Source: Bacterioplanoides sp965200585 (GTDB lineage Bacteria > Pseudomonadota > Gammaproteobacteria > Pseudomonadales > Oceanobacteraceae). Taken from it: a stretch of DNA of 64,000 nt. A program made the translations under genes and the position numbers. The stretch lies in the NCBI RefSeq assembly GCF_965200585.1, contig NZ_OZ241361.1. One strand, written 5' to 3'. Shown one piece after another: positions 61,282 to 64,000 of this stretch. Position 1 is the stretch's first letter, and each line of letters opens with the position of its first letter. The notes beneath the pieces are model-generated. The model had not been told where the DNA came from and made no database searches. It saw only the letters and a program-made list of their open reading frames with translations.

Positions 61282-61312
61282 GATAAAAAGCGAACCCTGT
61301 TCGCTTTTTATC
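61282..61312. terminator. Hairpin directly downstream of tRNA-Leu (first)
   Basis: Perfect 13-bp stem GATAAAAAGCGAA / TTCGCTTTTTATC with a five-base loop, 26 bases after the tRNA 3' end on the minus strand. Probable terminator or 3' processing structure of the secG-tRNA transcript. Confidence 0.85.
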
Positions 61313-61337
61313 GCTTTACCTTGCCGGTAAATCAGGT

Positions 61338-61423
61338 TGGTGCGGATAGCGAGACTTGAACTCGCACGAGCATAGCTCACCACCCCCTCAAGATGGCGTG
61401 TCTACCAATTCCACCATATCCGC
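61338..61423 (-). tRNA. tRNA-Leu (anticodon GAG)
   Basis: 86 bases including an encoded CCA. The acceptor stem GCGGATA / TATCCGC pairs fully, with A as discriminator. The D-arm is GTGGAATTGGTAGACAC, the anticodon stem CCATC / GGTGG encloses the loop TTGAGGG with anticodon GAG, a long variable arm (class II tRNA) follows, and the T-arm carries GTTCAAGTC. Reads CUC and CUU leucine codons. Directly downstream of secG, as in E. coli. Confidence 0.97.
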
Positions 61424-61439
61424 AGATAATCAGTCGAAC

Positions 61440-61850
61440 TTATTGATCAGCCTGATCAATAACCGGTTCGTCTGATACAGATGCGTCCAGCTCAGGTTCA
61501 CCTAAAACAGGCGCATCGGAAATCGGCGCGTATTCTTCCACAACCGGGGTATCATTCTCAAGCTTTTCAATCACTTCCTGGCTCGGAATACCCAAATCAG
61601 TAGCACCAACCGCTTTTTGCTTAGCAACAACGGCCAGTCCAAGACTGGTAATAAAGAACAGAGTGGCCAGAATCGCTGTCGAACGACTCAGGAAATTACC
61701 AGAACCCTGACTACCAAATACGGTTTGTGAGGCACCACTACCAAACGATGCGCCTGCATCCGCACCTTTACCCTGTTGCATCATCACAAAGCCAATAATG
61801 CCTAACGCAAACAGAATGTGAGCGATTAAAATAATTTGTTCCATATTCAA
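61440..61850 (-). CDS. secG: Preprotein translocase subunit SecG
   Basis: Small subunit of the SecYEG channel that assists SecA cycling. The 136 residues have two membrane helices (about 4-22 and 52-72) and the conserved loop DAGASFGSGASQTVFGSQGSGNF region between them. After residue 95 comes an acidic tail (VVEEYAPISDAPVLGEPELD and on) typical of longer gammaproteobacterial SecG. It starts one base after the tpiA stop, so the two are coupled. Confidence 0.96.
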   Translation of the reverse strand: MNMEQIILIAHILFALGIIGFVMMQQGKGADAGASFGSGASQTVFGSQGSGNFLSRSTAILATLFFITSLGLAVVAKQKAVGATDLGIPSQEVIEKLENDTPVVEEYAPISDAPVLGEPELDASVSDEPVIDQADQ

Positions 61851-61851
61851 C

Positions 61852-62592
61852 CTATGAACGACAGATTCCTAAAAACTCTTCAGCCGTCAGCGATGCACCG
61901 CCAATCAGACCACCATCAATATCCGCCTGAGCAAATAACTCAGCGGCATTCGCAGCTTTCACACTGCCACCGTATAAAACCCGGGTTTCATCCGCTACTT
62001 TTTGGCTAACACTGGCCAGCAACGAACGAATAAAAGCATGCATCTGTTGTGCTTGTTCCGGCGTTGCCGTTTCACCGGTGCCAATCGCCCAGACGGGTTC
62101 ATAGGCAATCACAACCTGACCCCACTGAGCTTCCGTCAACTGGTGCAACAGAGCCGATAATTGTTGCTTAACAATCAGTTCAGCATGGCCGGACTGTCGC
62201 TGCTCCAGGGTTTCACCAACACAAACAACGGCGGTCATGCCAGCAATCAGCACCCGCTCGGTTTTTGCCAGCACAGCAGCATCGGTTTCATGAAACAAAC
62301 TACGACGTTCTGAGTGCCCGATCAGCACCATGCCACAGCCCATATCCTGCAACATGCCAACCGAAACCTCACCTGTATAGGCTCCGGCTTCAGCCGTCGA
62401 ACAGTTCTGCGCACCAAACTGAATAGCCGAGTCCGATAACGTATCAGCAGCGACTGCCAGATACGGGAACGGGGGAAAAACGGCAACATCACAATGCTGT
62501 ACATCAGCAGCCAAAATATCGGATAACAAAGCTTTCGCCATGTCAGTGGAAGCATTCATCTTCCAGTTTCCGGCGACTAATAATCGACGCAT
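61852..62592 (-). CDS. tpiA: Triosephosphate isomerase
   Basis: Interconverts dihydroxyacetone phosphate and glyceraldehyde 3-phosphate. From the ATG at 62592 it has 246 residues and begins MRRLLVAGNWKMN, with the catalytic Lys12 in NWKMN, the electrophilic His in IGHSERR and the catalytic Glu in YEPVWAIGTG. Phosphate-binding loops LYGGSVK and IGGASL are present. A TTG start four codons upstream is rejected because the ATG has GAG at good spacing. Confidence 0.97.
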   Translation of the reverse strand: MRRLLVAGNWKMNASTDMAKALLSDILAADVQHCDVAVFPPFPYLAVAADTLSDSAIQFGAQNCSTAEAGAYTGEVSVGMLQDMGCGMVLIGHSERRSLFHETDAAVLAKTERVLIAGMTAVVCVGETLEQRQSGHAELIVKQQLSALLHQLTEAQWGQVVIAYEPVWAIGTGETATPEQAQQMHAFIRSLLASVSQKVADETRVLYGGSVKAANAAELFAQADIDGGLIGGASLTAEEFLGICRS

Positions 62593-62650
62593 GAAATTTC
62601 TCAAAATTCAAAGAGCGCAGATACTATCTAAGAAGGGGGAATGAAACAAG

Positions 62651-62675
62651 AGAAGCGGCCGAAACAGCCGCTTCT
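62651..62675 (-). terminator. Possible terminator between glmM and tpiA
   Basis: Perfect nine-base stem AGAAGCGGC / GCCGCTTCT with a seven-base loop, 29 bases after the glmM stop. The following sequence is only moderately T-rich on the minus strand, so it may be a partial terminator. Confidence 0.5.
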
Positions 62676-62703
62676 GATTGATCAATAACAGCCTGACAAG
62701 CAA

Positions 62704-64000
62704 TTAAGCCAGTGCTTTTTCCACCACATCCGCCAGCTGCTGAGTTAATTCAGCAACCTGCGCTGCATTTTCACCTTCCACCATAACGCGAACAACCGGC
62801 TCGGTACCGGATGGCCGTAGCAGAACACGACCACGGCCAGCTAGCGTGTTCTCCACCTCAGCCACAGCTGCCTGGACGGTTTCGTCGGCATTGACATCGA
62901 TGTCTTTATTACGGCGCACATTAATCATGGTTTGTGGACATTTCACCATGCCACGCTTCAGTTCATGCAGTGGCTGCTCGAAATCCTGCAATGCCATCAT
63001 CACCTGTAAAGCCGACACAATGCCGTCACCAGTGGTGGTGGAGTCGAGGCATAATAAATGCCCGGATGATTCACCACCAAAACGCCATTCATGCTCTTTG
63101 AGCTGCTGCATCACATAACGATCGCCAACTTTGGCGCGTGAAAAGCCAATCCCTTTCTCTTTTAATGCCAGCTCCAGCCCTAAATTGGACATCAGAGTAC
63201 CGACAACACCACCACCTAAGCGGCCACGCTGCTGAGCGTGAATGGCCATAATAAATAACAGCTCATCACCATCAACCACATCGCCGTTCTTATCCACCAT
63301 GGCAACCCGGTCACCGTCACCGTCGAAGGCAATGCCCAGATCAGCACGGGTTTCCATCACTTTTTTCTGCAGTGCCTTTGGTGATGTTGAACCCACTTCT
63401 TTGTTGATATTTAAACCATCCGGCTCGGCGCCCATCACCACCATTTCAGCACCCAGCTCACGGAATACCGCAGGGGCAATCTGATAGGTGGCACCATGGG
63501 CACAATCCAGCACAATGCGCAGCCCTTTTAAGCGCAAACGGCGCACCGTGCTTTTGCAGAATTCGATATAACGGCCGGCGGCGTCACCGATACGAAAAGC
63601 TTTGCCTAACTGATCAGATGGTACCGTAGTCATTGGTAAATCAAGGTGCCTTTCGATCTCAGCCTCGATCTCATCATCCAGTTTGGTGCCCTGGCCAGAG
63701 AAAAACTTAATGCCGTTATCGTGGTATGGATTGTGCGATGCACTGATCACAATACCAGCATCGGCATAAAAGGTACGGGTCAGATAGGCAATCCCCGGCG
63801 TTGGCATCGGCCCTAATAAACCACTGTTGACGCCCGCGGCTGATAAACCCGCCTCCAGTGCAGATTCAAACATATAGCCTGAGATTCGAGTGTCTTTACC
63901 AATCAGAATGGTTTTTTTGCCTTGCTCGGCAAACACCTTACCGGCGGCCCAACCCAGCTTCATCACAAATTCTGGAGTAATTGGGAACTGACCAACCTCA
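62704..64000 (-). CDS. glmM: Phosphoglucosamine mutase, 5' end cut by window edge
   Basis: Converts glucosamine 6-phosphate to glucosamine 1-phosphate for peptidoglycan and LPS synthesis. About 432 residues are visible. The frame continues past the edge with EVGQFPITPEFVMKLG, so roughly a dozen N-terminal residues are missing. The active-site phosphoserine is in VISASHNPYHDNG, the metal-binding loop is AFDGDGDRVAMVD, the sugar-binding loop is GGESSGH, and the phosphate-binding loop is LRPSGTEPVVRVM. Usual neighbour of tpiA and secG. Confidence 0.97.
   Translation of the reverse strand, partial: EVGQFPITPEFVMKLGWAAGKVFAEQGKKTILIGKDTRISGYMFESALEAGLSAAGVNSGLLGPMPTPGIAYLTRTFYADAGIVISASHNPYHDNGIKFFSGQGTKLDDEIEAEIERHLDLPMTTVPSDQLGKAFRIGDAAGRYIEFCKSTVRRLRLKGLRIVLDCAHGATYQIAPAVFRELGAEMVVMGAEPDGLNINKEVGSTSPKALQKKVMETRADLGIAFDGDGDRVAMVDKNGDVVDGDELLFIMAIHAQQRGRLGGGVVGTLMSNLGLELALKEKGIGFSRAKVGDRYVMQQLKEHEWRFGGESSGHLLCLDSTTTGDGIVSALQVMMALQDFEQPLHELKRGMVKCPQTMINVRRNKDIDVNADETVQAAVAEVENTLAGRGRVLLRPSGTEPVVRVMVEGENAAQVAELTQQLADVVEKALA

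Overview
The window is a chromosomal stretch of a motile, polarly flagellated gammaproteobacterium. The flagellar hierarchy is of the FleQ/FleSR/RpoN/FliA kind, the HptB-HsbR-HsbA branch resembles that of Pseudomonas aeruginosa, and the housekeeping block (secG - tRNA-Leu - rimP - nusA - infB - rbfA - truB - rpsO - pnp) has normal gammaproteobacterial order. Moderate base composition and a GMC (AlkJ/choline dehydrogenase type) oxidoreductase suggest a marine Oceanospirillales-like organism. That placement is an inference from gene content, not a demonstrated identity.

Region 1 (1-40540, almost entirely minus strand) is one flagellar/chemotaxis supercluster. In transcription order it runs fliS, fleQ, fleS, fleR, [GMC oxidoreductase on the opposite strand], fliEFGHIJ, a complete second chemotaxis operon (STAS - cheY - cheA - cheW - soluble receptor - cheR - cheD - cheB), hsbA-hsbR-hptB, fliK, fliLMNOPQR-flhB, flhA, flhF-fleN-fliA, cheY-cheZ-cheA. 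The last gene runs off the left edge. Good sigma-54 promoters (GG-N10-GC with matching flanks) lie before fleS, fliE, fliK and fliL, with a weaker one before flhA. A sigma-28-like promoter precedes fliS, and a sigma-70-like promoter bracketed by two palindromes precedes fleQ. This fits a FleQ-to-FleSR/RpoN-to-FliA cascade.

Region 2 (40541-42962) holds a plus-strand TPR-methyltransferase gene with its own strong sigma-54 promoter, divergent from fliS. It is the most likely undescribed flagellum-associated function here. It is followed by a structured repeat that recurs between prfB and lysS. The two copies share an identical inner hairpin, but their outer stems pair using different sequences.

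Region 3 (42963-51950) is mixed: ung, an AT-rich patch with two small secreted Cys-containing proteins, lysS, prfB with the programmed +1 frameshift, bfd, a GlxA-type AraC regulator, a YbaN/DUF454 membrane protein, a MEST-like alpha/beta hydrolase, a PAP2 phosphatase and an unrecognised 99-residue protein.

Region 4 (51960-64000, minus strand) is the translation/RNA block: pnp with a structured leader, rpsO, truB, rbfA, infB, nusA, rimP, three hairpins, tRNA-Leu(GAG), secG, tpiA and glmM, which is cut by the right edge.
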